From the NCBI GenBank assembly GCA_964342385.1, contig CAYFGP010000003.1, positions 1 to 64,000 on the forward strand: a DNA stretch of 64,000 nt. The letters run 5' to 3'. Origin of the DNA: Oceanospirillum sp964342385. GTDB lineage: Bacteria; Pseudomonadota; Gammaproteobacteria; Pseudomonadales; Halomonadaceae. The notes below the pieces were generated by a model, which had not been told where the DNA came from, ran no database searches, and worked only from the letters and a program-made list of their open reading frames with translations. A program made the position numbers and the translations under genes. Below, in pieces: positions 43,242 to 51,746 of the stretch (positions within the stretch are counted from its first letter, which is position 1; each line of letters opens with the position of its first letter).

Positions 43242-43287
43242 AGAGATATTGCCTGATCATGGGCATCAGAGAGATAAAGAGAGATAA

Positions 43288-43318
43288 AAAAAACCGGGAG
43301 CAAATCCCGGTTTTTTTA
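43288..43318 (+). terminator. strong terminator of nitrilase gene
   Basis: AACCGGGA and TCCCGGTT with a 5-base GCAAA loop, followed by seven T and preceded by A-rich sequence. Bidirectional use with the convergent Spo0M gene is likely. Confidence 0.9.
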
Positions 43319-43390
43319 TAAGAGGATCAGCCACTAATCCGTTCTGGTAATGCTGATCAGCCTGCTACGCTTATTGCTATCCGATGACGT

Positions 43391-44131
43391 CTAACCTAAC
43401 AGACTTTTAATTTGAGCCGTAACTTCTTCCTGGCTGATGTTATTACCCAGGCTCAGACTGAGATAGCTGTCACCGCCGAAGTTACGATCCAGTTCAAGCA
43501 GAATATGAGTCTGGTCTGGGGTAGGTACAAAAGAGATCTCCACTTCATTCAGACCAAACAGCGCAAACTTATTAGGACGGAATTCCAGCTCCTGATAGCA
43601 GCCGGTTGTTGAAACAAAACCATTGCCTCGCAGTTGGCCCTCTTCCACATCTGCTTTTACCAGAGAGTAGCCGCAATCGTCCATCGCCTGCAGCACCTTG
43701 CCTTGTGTCGAGGTTGCCACGACATGTAACGGGTCCTTATCACTGGCATCAATGGCCATATCAATATTCAGACCGGTCGCAATCCATACACGTGTCTGAT
43801 TATTCCGGGCTTCATTGGCGCTAATCGGTGTTTCATGGGGCAGAGTACCCGTGAAAGGAATCTCTTTTACTTCGCCGGGCTGAATTACAAACTTATCGGC
43901 AATATGCCAGTGGGCCAGAGACTTATTCAGCATCATCTCGGTGTCGTCACGTTCGACCTTAACGCGGGTCATAAGAGCCAGATCAAGTCCAGAGATCTCT
44001 TGTTCGCTATCACCACCCACTACCACAATATTGGCACTGATAGTGTCTCCAGGGCTCACAATTTCAGTGGTCAAAATGGTATCCACTTTTGCACCGCCAA
44101 TGCCGATAGTAGCCAATAGTTTTTTAAACAT
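43391..44131 (-). CDS. Spo0M-family protein
   Basis: A 246-residue protein matching the sporulation-control Spo0M family, built on an arrestin-like beta-sandwich: MFKKLLATIGIGGAKVDTIL at the start, PGDTISANIVVVGG and DRNFGGDSYLS later. Spo0M is known in Bacillus for sporulation and cell cycle control, yet homologues are widespread in non-sporulating bacteria with unknown role. ATG 44131 has AAGGAAA upstream. It converges on the nitrilase gene. Confidence 0.8.
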   Translation of the reverse strand: MFKKLLATIGIGGAKVDTILTTEIVSPGDTISANIVVVGGDSEQEISGLDLALMTRVKVERDDTEMMLNKSLAHWHIADKFVIQPGEVKEIPFTGTLPHETPISANEARNNQTRVWIATGLNIDMAIDASDKDPLHVVATSTQGKVLQAMDDCGYSLVKADVEEGQLRGNGFVSTTGCYQELEFRPNKFALFGLNEVEISFVPTPDQTHILLELDRNFGGDSYLSLSLGNNISQEEVTAQIKSLLG

Positions 44132-44351
44132 AGTATTTCCTTAATGAGTGATGATCCGCCGGATATGGGCGCGTTCTCAAGTGTAGCCCAATTAGTGACT
44201 CCAACTATAGGCAAAAGTGCCCGTTAGTTGAATGCCTGGCGTATGCTTTTTGCCGTCATATAAGGCTTTATTCCTCCAGGAAAAAGCGGCATTTAAAAGT
44301 GATTCGTCATACACTGAAGGTGGTGACAAGTTGCAGGGTAGGATAAAAATA

Positions 44352-44774
44352 ATGAATCACTTACACCAATTGATCTACATCTGTTCCTCTACTCGACCTC
44401 TGAGTGAAGATGATCTGATCGAGCTGCTGGCAGACGCAAAAGGACGTAATGTCGAACGTCATATCACAGGCATCCTGCTGTACTATCAAGCCACCTTTTT
44501 ACAAGTTCTGGAAGGTGAAATGCATGAGTTGCATCACCTGTATAACTCCATCAGTAATGACCCCAGAGTGACCGGAATGGTCATGTTAATCGACCAAACT
44601 ATCGAAAAAAGAGATTTTCCAGACTGGTCCATGGCGTTTAAAAAAGTAGATGACCACGAAGCAGAAAACCTGGAAGGCTTTTTAGACCTGCTCAATGGTG
44701 ATGAATTGCCCATTAAAGAACGTTCTTCAATAGCAGCCAAACTGATTAGTAATTTTGTCGAAAAACTGGGCTAA
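44352..44774 (+). CDS. BLUF-domain blue-light photoreceptor
   Basis: A 140-residue stand-alone BLUF protein with all key flavin residues: Y9 (LIYICSS), N33 (GRNVERHITG), Q51 (FLQVLEG), W92 and M94 (DWSMAF). These form the FAD pocket and hydrogen bond switch seen in AppA-, PixD- and YcgF-type receptors. It has no output domain, so it must act by binding a partner. ATG 44352 is supported by TAGGAT 8 bases upstream; a longer reading frame exists but is not needed. Confidence 0.9.
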   Translation: MNHLHQLIYICSSTRPLSEDDLIELLADAKGRNVERHITGILLYYQATFLQVLEGEMHELHHLYNSISNDPRVTGMVMLIDQTIEKRDFPDWSMAFKKVDDHEAENLEGFLDLLNGDELPIKERSSIAAKLISNFVEKLG

Positions 44775-45172
44775 TCTGAAACTCTAATCTCTAAAGCCAG
44801 ATTTCTCTTTTGGGAGGGCTCTCCGTATACATAGGACTTTGAATGAAAGTCTTAATGGATTTGAGCCAAGTTAATTAAAAGCTAAAGTCGGATTTTAAGT
44901 TACTTGAATAAACTAGGGTGATTAGGAGTGCATTATTTGCTTCTTATTGAGACTGTTTTAATGAAATCCATAACTTATTGATCTTTGAACCTTTATTCGA
45001 TTCTTGTAACGCTATGTACCCTTTTGATTTGTTTTTTTACGTCGTATTTCTAAGAAGATAGCAGTATTTTAAGTCTCTTTTCCCCGAATTTTTGTGAAAA
45101 AGGCTCATTTAACATTAAGCCTGTTCCGCCGATAACCGAATAAGGTTCATCTATTTAATGACAGGTGGTGTC
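44775..45172. other. AT-rich leader before the EF-hand gene
   Basis: No gene supported. The left part is very AT-rich. A near-consensus sigma-28 promoter lies at 45109-45135. Confidence 0.6.
45109..45135 (+). promoter_or_regulatory. sigma-28 (FliA)-type promoter
   Basis: TTAACATT (45109-45116) is followed after 11 bases by GCCGATAA (45128-45135). The -10 element is an exact match and the -35 matches five of eight positions of TAAAGTTT-N11-GCCGATAA. It lies 38 bases before the start codon of the EF-hand gene. Confidence 0.65.
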
Positions 45173-46348
45173 ATGAGAATTCAACAAGGACAAATTTCTT
45201 TTATCTCGGCCCATGAATCCCGTGCTTATACGGAGAAAGAGGAGAAGCTAAGATATTTTGAACGTACTCCAGAAGGAGAGCGTACATTGGAAATGGAATC
45301 CCGCTCTGTTTCTGCCCATGTTTCGTTAGGCGTTCATGGTGTTGCTATGGGGGATCAGGAGTTACCCAAGTTGCCGGGGCGGGCTGGGTTAGGTTTCGCT
45401 TTTGGCAAACCAGAGGAACAGCCTAATCCGTCGAATGTGGCTAATACGTCTGAAGTAGAAGAAAGTGAAGATGATTTTCCGGAAAACGTGGAAGAGCTGA
45501 AACTGGCTGTTTTTATACGCATGATGGAGCAGATATTTGGTGCGCGTATTGATAAGGTCGATAGTGACAAGTTGCAGAGACTTGATACTAATGCAGAAGA
45601 GCTGAGGGAGCTGGCTGATAAAATGGAGGGTTATGTTGGGTCTCCAAATGCAGCTCCAGGAGAAGGTCAGCCCCAATATGGTTGGCGGATGGAATATCAT
45701 TCAGAGCAAACTTACCATGAAGAGGAGTTCACACGCTTTGCTGCTTCTGGTCAAGTGACTACGGCAGATGGTCGTGAAATTAGCCTTGATCTGGAGTTGG
45801 GCTTAAGTCGCTCCTTCCAGTCTAAAGAGGTGATGAGCGTTGTCTCCGGAACATTGAAAGATCCATTGGTAATTAACTTTGATTCCTCAAGTGTTGGGTT
45901 GAAAGATCATGAAACGTTCCGTTTTGATATTGATGCTGACGGTAAGGTAGAAGACTTAGCTCAGCTGACAACTGGATCTGGTTTCCTAGCGTTAGATAAA
46001 AACGGTGATGGCAAGATCAATAATGGTACCGAGCTATTTGGTGCTCAAAGTGGTAATGGCTTTGCCGATCTGCGTGCCTATGATGAAGATGGTGATGGTT
46101 TTCTGGATGAAGACGATGCAGCCTTTAGTCAGTTAAAAATCTGGGTGCCGGATGCTGAGGGTAATGGTCAGCTTTACGGTTTACTAGATAAAAATGTCGG
46201 TGCTATTTATCTGGGGAATGCAGATACCAAGTTCTCATTGAATCGTAGCAGTGATAATGAACAGCTAGGGTTATTGCGCAGCAGTGGTGTTTTCTTGAAA
46301 GAGGATGGTGGTGTAGGCTCTGTCCAGCAGATTGATTTGAAGGTCTGA
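45173..46348 (+). CDS. EF-hand repeat protein, flagellar-type promoter
   Basis: About 391 residues without an evident signal peptide. The N-terminal half is unrecognised and acidic. Residues 230-330 hold calcium-binding loops: DIDADGKVED, DKNGDGKINNGTE and DEDGDGFLDEDD, and the block SGFLALDKNGDGKINNGTEL is found in secreted calcium-binding proteins. A probable helix-rich linker precedes them. ATG 45173 is preferred because AGGTGG lies 5 bases upstream. A sigma-28-type promoter in front suggests expression with late flagellar genes; no flagellar gene is adjacent. Function unknown. Confidence 0.7.
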   Translation: MRIQQGQISFISAHESRAYTEKEEKLRYFERTPEGERTLEMESRSVSAHVSLGVHGVAMGDQELPKLPGRAGLGFAFGKPEEQPNPSNVANTSEVEESEDDFPENVEELKLAVFIRMMEQIFGARIDKVDSDKLQRLDTNAEELRELADKMEGYVGSPNAAPGEGQPQYGWRMEYHSEQTYHEEEFTRFAASGQVTTADGREISLDLELGLSRSFQSKEVMSVVSGTLKDPLVINFDSSSVGLKDHETFRFDIDADGKVEDLAQLTTGSGFLALDKNGDGKINNGTELFGAQSGNGFADLRAYDEDGDGFLDEDDAAFSQLKIWVPDAEGNGQLYGLLDKNVGAIYLGNADTKFSLNRSSDNEQLGLLRSSGVFLKEDGGVGSVQQIDLKV

Positions 46349-46372
46349 TGGTGGTGAAGATTTAGTCTAATC

Positions 46373-46481
46373 AGCGAAACAAAAGTGTCAGTAGCTTTGG
46401 ACTCAGGATGACTCAGTCCTAGGTGATATTATGATTCTCTAACATGCTGGACTGAGGTGAAGAAAAAGCTTTTGTTTCGCT
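46373..46481. repeat. nested inverted repeat after EF-hand gene
   Basis: AGCGAAACAAAAG (46373-46385) and CTTTTGTTTCGCT (46469-46481) match exactly in inverse (13 bp). Inside, CTCAGTCC (46412-46419) and GGACTGAG (46449-46456) match exactly. The whole is 109 bp; it could be a MITE-like element, a terminator or a folded RNA. Confidence 0.5.
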
Positions 46482-46635
46482 ATATGGTAATGACTTCTAT
46501 TAGCTATACCAAGTGGATAACATTCCTTGTATAGTTTTGGGCAGATTATTCCTAATATAGCAGTATTCGTTATATATCTATCTGTGTTGCGCTCTGTTAC
46601 TCTAGTGGAAACAAGAAGGACAACGGAGCGCAGCC

Positions 46636-47622
46636 ATGTCGTACAAGCATGAATGGTTAACTTCTGACAATCAAGAGCTAGTGCCTCTAACCCGTTGGCA
46701 AAATACCGTCAATCTGATGGCATCCTTATTTAAAGCTCCTGCGGGCTTTATTGTGCAATATTTACCGGAAGGCTATCGGGTGACTATTGCTAGCGAACAG
46801 GATGAAAACCCTTATGGTGCTGGTGCCATCATCTCACCCGATACCAATATTTTCTGTCGTAAAATCGTTGAGACTCAACAAGAGCTGTATGTGAATCATG
46901 CGACTCAGGATAAGGAATGGCAAACTAACCCCGAAGTCTCCAATGATGGCTTTAATTCCTACCTTGGCTTCCCCATTTTTTGGCCCAGTGGCAAACCTTT
47001 CGGTACTATCTGTGTGATGGATTTTGAGGTCACGCATTACGATGAGACCTACGTTCAGCTGATTAAACAATTCCGTGATCTAGTTCAGACAGATCTTTTA
47101 CTTGTGGAGCAGTTTGAGCAAATCCGTGAATTAGCATTGATGGATGAACTGACAGGCTTGTTCAATCGTCGAGGTTTTTTGGCTGTGGCAGAACAGCGTG
47201 TTCAGCTGGCTCGACGTAATGAAAGCGATTTAGCACTGATTTATCTGGATATGGACGGTCTGAAAGGATTGAATGATACCGTGGGACATGATGCCGGTGA
47301 TTTAGCTTTGGCAGGCGTGGGCCATTGTATTCGGAAGAATATTCGCAGCAGCGATGTGTGCGCTCGTCTGGGTGGTGATGAATTCCTGATTCTGGCCGAA
47401 ACATCTAATCTGGATCAGATGGAAAGTGTGTGTGAGCGCATTGAGTGTGATTTTAAAGAACTGCTAAAGGTGAGTATAAAAGCAGATCTATCCAATCTGA
47501 GTCTTGGCTTAAGCTATGGTGTTGTAGCGATTGACGATTTAGCGCAACCGCTTGAAGCATGGGTGCGTCAGGCTGACCAAGCCATGTACTTGTGCAAACA
47601 AGCCAGAAAGATCCCTTCATAA
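46636..47622 (+). CDS. GAF-GGDEF diguanylate cyclase
   Basis: A 328-residue soluble protein. Residues 20-155 form a GAF-type sensor (APAGFIVQYL, YLGFPIFWPSGKPFG TIC); residues 165-325 form a GGDEF domain with the active-site motif RLGGDEF near 250 and MDELTGLFNRRGFL at its start. It should make cyclic di-GMP, with activity tuned by a small ligand or redox state at the GAF domain. Preceded by the EF-hand gene and the nested repeat; followed by a mobile element scar. Confidence 0.9.
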   Translation: MSYKHEWLTSDNQELVPLTRWQNTVNLMASLFKAPAGFIVQYLPEGYRVTIASEQDENPYGAGAIISPDTNIFCRKIVETQQELYVNHATQDKEWQTNPEVSNDGFNSYLGFPIFWPSGKPFGTICVMDFEVTHYDETYVQLIKQFRDLVQTDLLLVEQFEQIRELALMDELTGLFNRRGFLAVAEQRVQLARRNESDLALIYLDMDGLKGLNDTVGHDAGDLALAGVGHCIRKNIRSSDVCARLGGDEFLILAETSNLDQMESVCERIECDFKELLKVSIKADLSNLSLGLSYGVVAIDDLAQPLEAWVRQADQAMYLCKQARKIPS

Positions 47623-47892
47623 CGGTTTGAATTGAGTTCTTCTATAGGTCCTATATTTTTTACCGAGTAGTAAAGTATAGGATAATGCCGTCATCAATGA
47701 TCTACTTAAGGGCCTGTATCACCCAGGCTGAATGTAAATCTTAATGTCTTAGCCTTCAGGGATGTAATCGTCGACGATATTGAAAGCACGGAATTAACCA
47801 CTGGATAACTGATCACTTATAAAATCTATAGACCATGCTTAGTTCGGTGCTATTGGTACATCCAGTGTACCGAGGTGATTGAGTTTAATCTG

Positions 47893-48236
47893 GCATCTGG
47901 ACTTAATTCGTAGATTCAGCTCCGGTTCTTTATAGATACGGTGCCCCGTTTGTGATTCCGACCAAAGCCTTTCACATTACGTGGGTATAGAAAGCATAGA
48001 CTGTAGCCTCGGCGTTTATGAATCGTGGCCAGTTCTAGTAACAAGCTTGATATCCACTGATTTTCATTTGAGAGTTTTGCCTGATAACGCAAATAGGTTT
48101 CACTGATTCCCAAATACTGACAAGCAAAATAGATTTTGATAGTCCGTTCTCTTACCATCGTTTGCGCGATTGCTCTGCGTTGAGAGGTTTTCAGCACTTT
48201 CCCTCAATGATCTCCTGCCGAGTCTCAGTCTTTAGC
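47893..48236 (-). pseudogene. IS3-family transposase remnant
   Basis: On the minus strand, LKTSQRRAIAQTMVRER, then FACQYLGISETYLRYQAKLS and GYSLCFLYPRNVKG, match the start of the orfB transposase of IS3-family elements. A frameshift near 47945 moves the match (HRIYKEPELNLRIKSR) to another frame. Upstream, EIIEGKC before a stop may be the end of orfA. The DDE catalytic core is missing and the 5' end is cut at the left end of the IS256-type element. Inactive fragment. Confidence 0.75.
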
Positions 48237-49544
48237 GAGACTGTAGATAAAACTGTGTAACTGCCTATCATTGAGCCAGTAATGGCTAAGGATAGGCAGT
48301 ATGGATAAGAAACAACTTGAAGCCTTCGCTCGCGAAGCCGCTAAAACTATTAAAACCGAAAGTGATCTGAACGATTTTCGCCAGATGCTCACCAAGATCA
48401 CTGTTGAAACGGCACTTAATGCTGAACTTGATGATCATCTTGGCTACGACAAGCATGCTCAAAGCCCTTCTGATAACCGCCGCAATGGCTATTCCAGTAA
48501 AACATTAAGTACTGAAGATGGTCAGTTCGAGATTGAGACTCCACGGGACCGAAACGGTAGCTTTGAACCCAAGTTAGTTAAGAAGCAACAGACCCGCTTT
48601 ACCTCCATGGACGATAAGATCCTGAGTTTATATGCCAAGGGCATGACCACTCGGGAAATCGTTGCGACCTTCAAAGAAATGTATGATGCAGACGTATCTC
48701 CTAGCCTTATCTCCAAGGTGACAGACGCGGTGCTGGAACAAGTCATCGAATGGCAATCTCGCCCTTTGGATGAGGTCTATCCTATCGTCTATTTGGACTG
48801 TATCGTCGTAAAGATCCGCCAGGACAAGCAGATCATCAATAAAGCTGTTTATCTAGCTCTAGGTGTGAATCTGGAGGGGCAAAAGGAATTGCTGGGCTTA
48901 TGGCTTTCTGAAAATGAGGGGGCCAAGTTCTGGCTCAGTGTCCTTACGGAGCTTCAAAACCGTGGTGTTAAAGATATCCTGATTGCTTGTGTTGATGGCC
49001 TGAAGGGCTTTCCTGATGCGATTAATACCGCATTCCCAGAAGCTCAAATCCAGCTCTGTATCGTCCATATGGTACGCAACTCGGTGAAGTATGTGCCATG
49101 GAAGGACTATAAGGCAGTCACTGCTGACTTAAAGCAAATTTACCAGTCTGTGACTGAGGAAGAGGCGTTGCAGTCCCTAGATCGTTTTGCAGAGCGATGG
49201 GATGATAAATACCCGCAGATCAGCCGTTCATGGCGCGCTCATTGGGAAAACCTGAATACACTGTTCAGATATCCTCAGGAGATCCGAAAAGCGATTTATA
49301 CAACGAATGCGATTGAATCCCTGAACAGCGTGATCCGTAAGGCGATCAAGAAGCGGAAGCTGTTCCCGACAGACGATGCAGCGAGAAAGGTTATTTATCT
49401 GGCGATCAGGGATGCTTCCAAAAAATGGACGATGCCCATTAGAAACTGGAAGGCAGCCCTGAATCGCTTTATGATCGAATTTGAAGACCGCTTAAAAGAC
49501 TATGTTTAACTAAAGGGCAGTTACACAGAGTTATGGATAGCCTC
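48237..49544 (+). mobile_element. IS256-family insertion sequence, intact
   Basis: A 1308-bp element. Imperfect terminal inverted repeats of 29 bp (48237-48265 and 49516-49544) share their inner end CTGTGTAACTGCC exactly. One transposase gene fills it. Size and organisation fit IS256. No target duplication is evident: the 8 bases to the left read TCTTTAGC and to the right TAATTAAC, so rearrangement after insertion is likely. Confidence 0.85.
48301..49509 (+). CDS. IS256-family transposase
   Basis: A 402-residue Mutator-type transposase with complete DDE triad: D166 (VYLDCIVVK), D232 (ACVDGLKGF) and E339 (TTNAIESLN), plus the conserved C-H pair in CIVHMVRNS. It cuts and pastes the element via a circular intermediate in known relatives. 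ATG 48301 is 36 bases inside the left repeat and is full-length, so the element is probably active. AAGGATAGG lies upstream. Confidence 0.95.
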   Translation: MDKKQLEAFAREAAKTIKTESDLNDFRQMLTKITVETALNAELDDHLGYDKHAQSPSDNRRNGYSSKTLSTEDGQFEIETPRDRNGSFEPKLVKKQQTRFTSMDDKILSLYAKGMTTREIVATFKEMYDADVSPSLISKVTDAVLEQVIEWQSRPLDEVYPIVYLDCIVVKIRQDKQIINKAVYLALGVNLEGQKELLGLWLSENEGAKFWLSVLTELQNRGVKDILIACVDGLKGFPDAINTAFPEAQIQLCIVHMVRNSVKYVPWKDYKAVTADLKQIYQSVTEEEALQSLDRFAERWDDKYPQISRSWRAHWENLNTLFRYPQEIRKAIYTTNAIESLNSVIRKAIKKRKLFPTDDAARKVIYLAIRDASKKWTMPIRNWKAALNRFMIEFEDRLKDYV

Positions 49545-49866
49545 TAATTAACAAGGTATTACTTGCGACTGTAGAGCTTTCGATTGTTAAACCAGAAATC
49601 AGCTGAATAGTGTTGTTGCCATTAGCGTCACTAATGGTGATCTCTGCGTTAGCATCGACAAGTGCAGGTGTTAAAACAAAAGTATCATCACCTGTGCCGG
49701 AGGTCACGATGCCCCGTTGTACCATAACAACGTTATTTGGATCTTTCTCGGTTGTATTTTCCAGGGCTGTGTTAGTCGTCTGCATGCTCTCTACTCTCTT
49801 TACTGGGTCTGGCTTTTGGTGACGTATGAAACTGACATAGTCATTTTCCAGAATTTGGTTTAGCAC
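49545..49866 (-). pseudogene. 5' fragment of a repeat/calcium-binding protein gene
   Basis: About 107 codons from ATG 49866. After a charged leader, GTGDDTFVLTPALVDANAEI and ISDANGNNTIQLISGL resemble the N-terminal pattern of large secreted calcium-binding or adhesin proteins. The frame is cut at the right end of the IS256 element and its continuation is not found on the other side, where an IS3 fragment lies instead. So the gene has been truncated by insertion plus deletion. Confidence 0.5.
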
Positions 49867-50266
49867 TGTTTATCGCTATATCCAGAGTGCCTGTTAAGCT
49901 TTTTATTTATTGTGGTGTATTTAAAGTATTTTTCTCTGACCTTTATCACACTTCAAAAACTAAGATGCTTATGATCTGATTTTGTATCTCTTCACAGGCA
50001 ATTGATATCAAGGTTTAAGCCATTGATACTCAAGGAGTATGACATTTTCGATGTAAGGCATCTAGTCTGTGTTATTTGCAGAGGTAGAGTAGGAAAATAA
50101 AGGGAGAAACCAAAAAGCCCCGATGCCTTTCCTTTTAACAGGAGAGATACCGGGGCTTTTCAGGAGTGTCGATTCCCGCTTTTGGCAGGAATCTGGATGC
50201 TAAACCGTTACAACTCAGAGTGATGGATTAATCAGGGTTGGCCCGTTAATCCATCGTTATCCAGGA
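49867..50266. other. AT-rich stretch between truncated gene and symporter
   Basis: No gene supported. The right part holds a terminator (50113-50160). A second palindrome, GTTAATCC/GGATTAAC (50245-50252 and 50264-50271), overlaps the stop codon of the sodium symporter. Confidence 0.6.
50113..50160 (-). terminator. terminator of sodium symporter gene
   Basis: AAAAGCCCCG and CGGGGCTTTT form a 10-bp stem. The loop is 28 bases, with partial further pairing. A-rich and T-rich flanks on both sides allow bidirectional use. Confidence 0.7.
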
Positions 50267-51661
50267 TTAACCTGCGATAGATTTGTACATCACGATGATT
50301 ACTGCCAGAGGCGTCACGTAGCGAGTGATGTTCCAGAACAGAGTCATTGCGCCGTTAGACATGTTCAGCTCAGCAGCAACGTCTTCTTTCTTCATTACCC
50401 AACCTACGTACAGAGCGGCCAGCAGACCTGCCAGAGGCAGCATGATGTTAGCGGTGATGTAGTCCAGCAGATCAAAGATAGTCTTACCTTCGAAGGCTGC
50501 AAACATACCCAGTGGGTGTACATCAGACCATACGTTCAGAGACAGTACGGTTGCGATACCCAGGAACCAAACCGCGCCACCAGCAACCAGAGTTGCAGTC
50601 ATACGGTTGAAGCCGCTGCGCTCTTCCAGCCATTCTACAGAAGGCTCCAGCAGGGAGATTGCAGAAGTCAGAGCTGCGAATACCAGCAGTACGAAGAACA
50701 GTGTACCGATCAGGGTACCCATGGACATGCTACCGAAGGCCATTGGCAGAGATACGAAGATCAGACCAGGACCTGCACTTGGCTCCATACCGTTCGCGAA
50801 TACAATTGGGAAGATCGCCATACCGGCAACCAGTGCCACAACGGTATCCATCAGACCGACAGTGATCGAGGTTTTAGCGATAGAGGTTTTCTGATCTAGG
50901 TAAGAACCGTATGCCATCATTACGCCAGTACCCAGACTCAGGGTAAAGAACGCGTGACCCAGTGCTTTCAGAATGCCTTCTTCAGTCAGTTTGGAGAAAT
51001 CAGGGTTAAACAGGAAGTTTACACCTTCTGCAAAGCCACTAGTGGTCATGGCGTAAACGACCATTACAACCATCAGGACAAACAGGGCTGGCATCAGGTA
51101 GGTTACTGCTTTTTCCAGACCGCCTTTAACACCGCGGGCTACGATAAACAGTACACACGCCATAAAGACACTGTGCCAGAACAGCAGGGTAGAAGGATCG
51201 CCCAGCATAGCACCGAAGATACCACCCACGGCATCGCTGGTTTGACCCACGAAATCACCGCTGATGGTGTAGCCTACGTAGTTGATGGCCCAGCCGCCAA
51301 TTACGCTGTAGAAGGAGAGAATCAGGAACGCTGCGATGGTACCCAGGGTACCAATGGAAACCCAACCTGCGTTGGCGTTATGTTGGCGGATCAGTTCACG
51401 CATACTGGCGATCGGGCTCTTGCGGCCTTTACGACCCAGCATTACTTCTGCAATCAGGATAGGCAAACCGACAACGGCGATACACGCCAGGTAGACCAGT
51501 ACAAATGCACCACCACCATTTTCACCGGTGATGTAAGGGAATTTCCAGATGTTACCCAGGCCAACCGCAGAACCGGTGGCAGCCATAATAAATGCCCAGC
51601 GAGAGGACCAGTGTAGGCCCTGATGCCCGGCGGCAGTCGTTGTTGTAGTTGTATTTGACAC
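50267..51661 (-). CDS. sodium-dependent symporter (NSS family)
   Basis: A 464-residue protein with 11 to 12 helices of the neurotransmitter:sodium symporter family. GSAVGLGNIWKFPYITGENG at residues 31-50 carries the sodium and substrate site of helix 1 and is nearly canonical. These carriers import amino acids with sodium. It lies 85 bases downstream of leucine dehydrogenase in the same direction, so the pair may be one operon for uptake and oxidation of branched-chain amino acids. GTG start with GAGGAG upstream. Confidence 0.9.
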   Translation of the reverse strand: MSNTTTTTTAAGHQGLHWSSRWAFIMAATGSAVGLGNIWKFPYITGENGGGAFVLVYLACIAVVGLPILIAEVMLGRKGRKSPIASMRELIRQHNANAGWVSIGTLGTIAAFLILSFYSVIGGWAINYVGYTISGDFVGQTSDAVGGIFGAMLGDPSTLLFWHSVFMACVLFIVARGVKGGLEKAVTYLMPALFVLMVVMVVYAMTTSGFAEGVNFLFNPDFSKLTEEGILKALGHAFFTLSLGTGVMMAYGSYLDQKTSIAKTSITVGLMDTVVALVAGMAIFPIVFANGMEPSAGPGLIFVSLPMAFGSMSMGTLIGTLFFVLLVFAALTSAISLLEPSVEWLEERSGFNRMTATLVAGGAVWFLGIATVLSLNVWSDVHPLGMFAAFEGKTIFDLLDYITANIMLPLAGLLAALYVGWVMKKEDVAAELNMSNGAMTLFWNITRYVTPLAVIIVMYKSIAG

Positions 51662-51746
51662 GAGATTCTCCTCGAATTTGACGCATTAGTTCACACCTGG
51701 AACCCAGCGGATAGTCGGGTTCCAGTCGATGAAATTGGGTTAAAAA

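Noticed and set aside
47855..47871. Palindrome GGTACA-N5-TGTACC
   Set aside because: Lies at the edge of the IS3 remnant with no gene to regulate; likely leftover from a mobile element.
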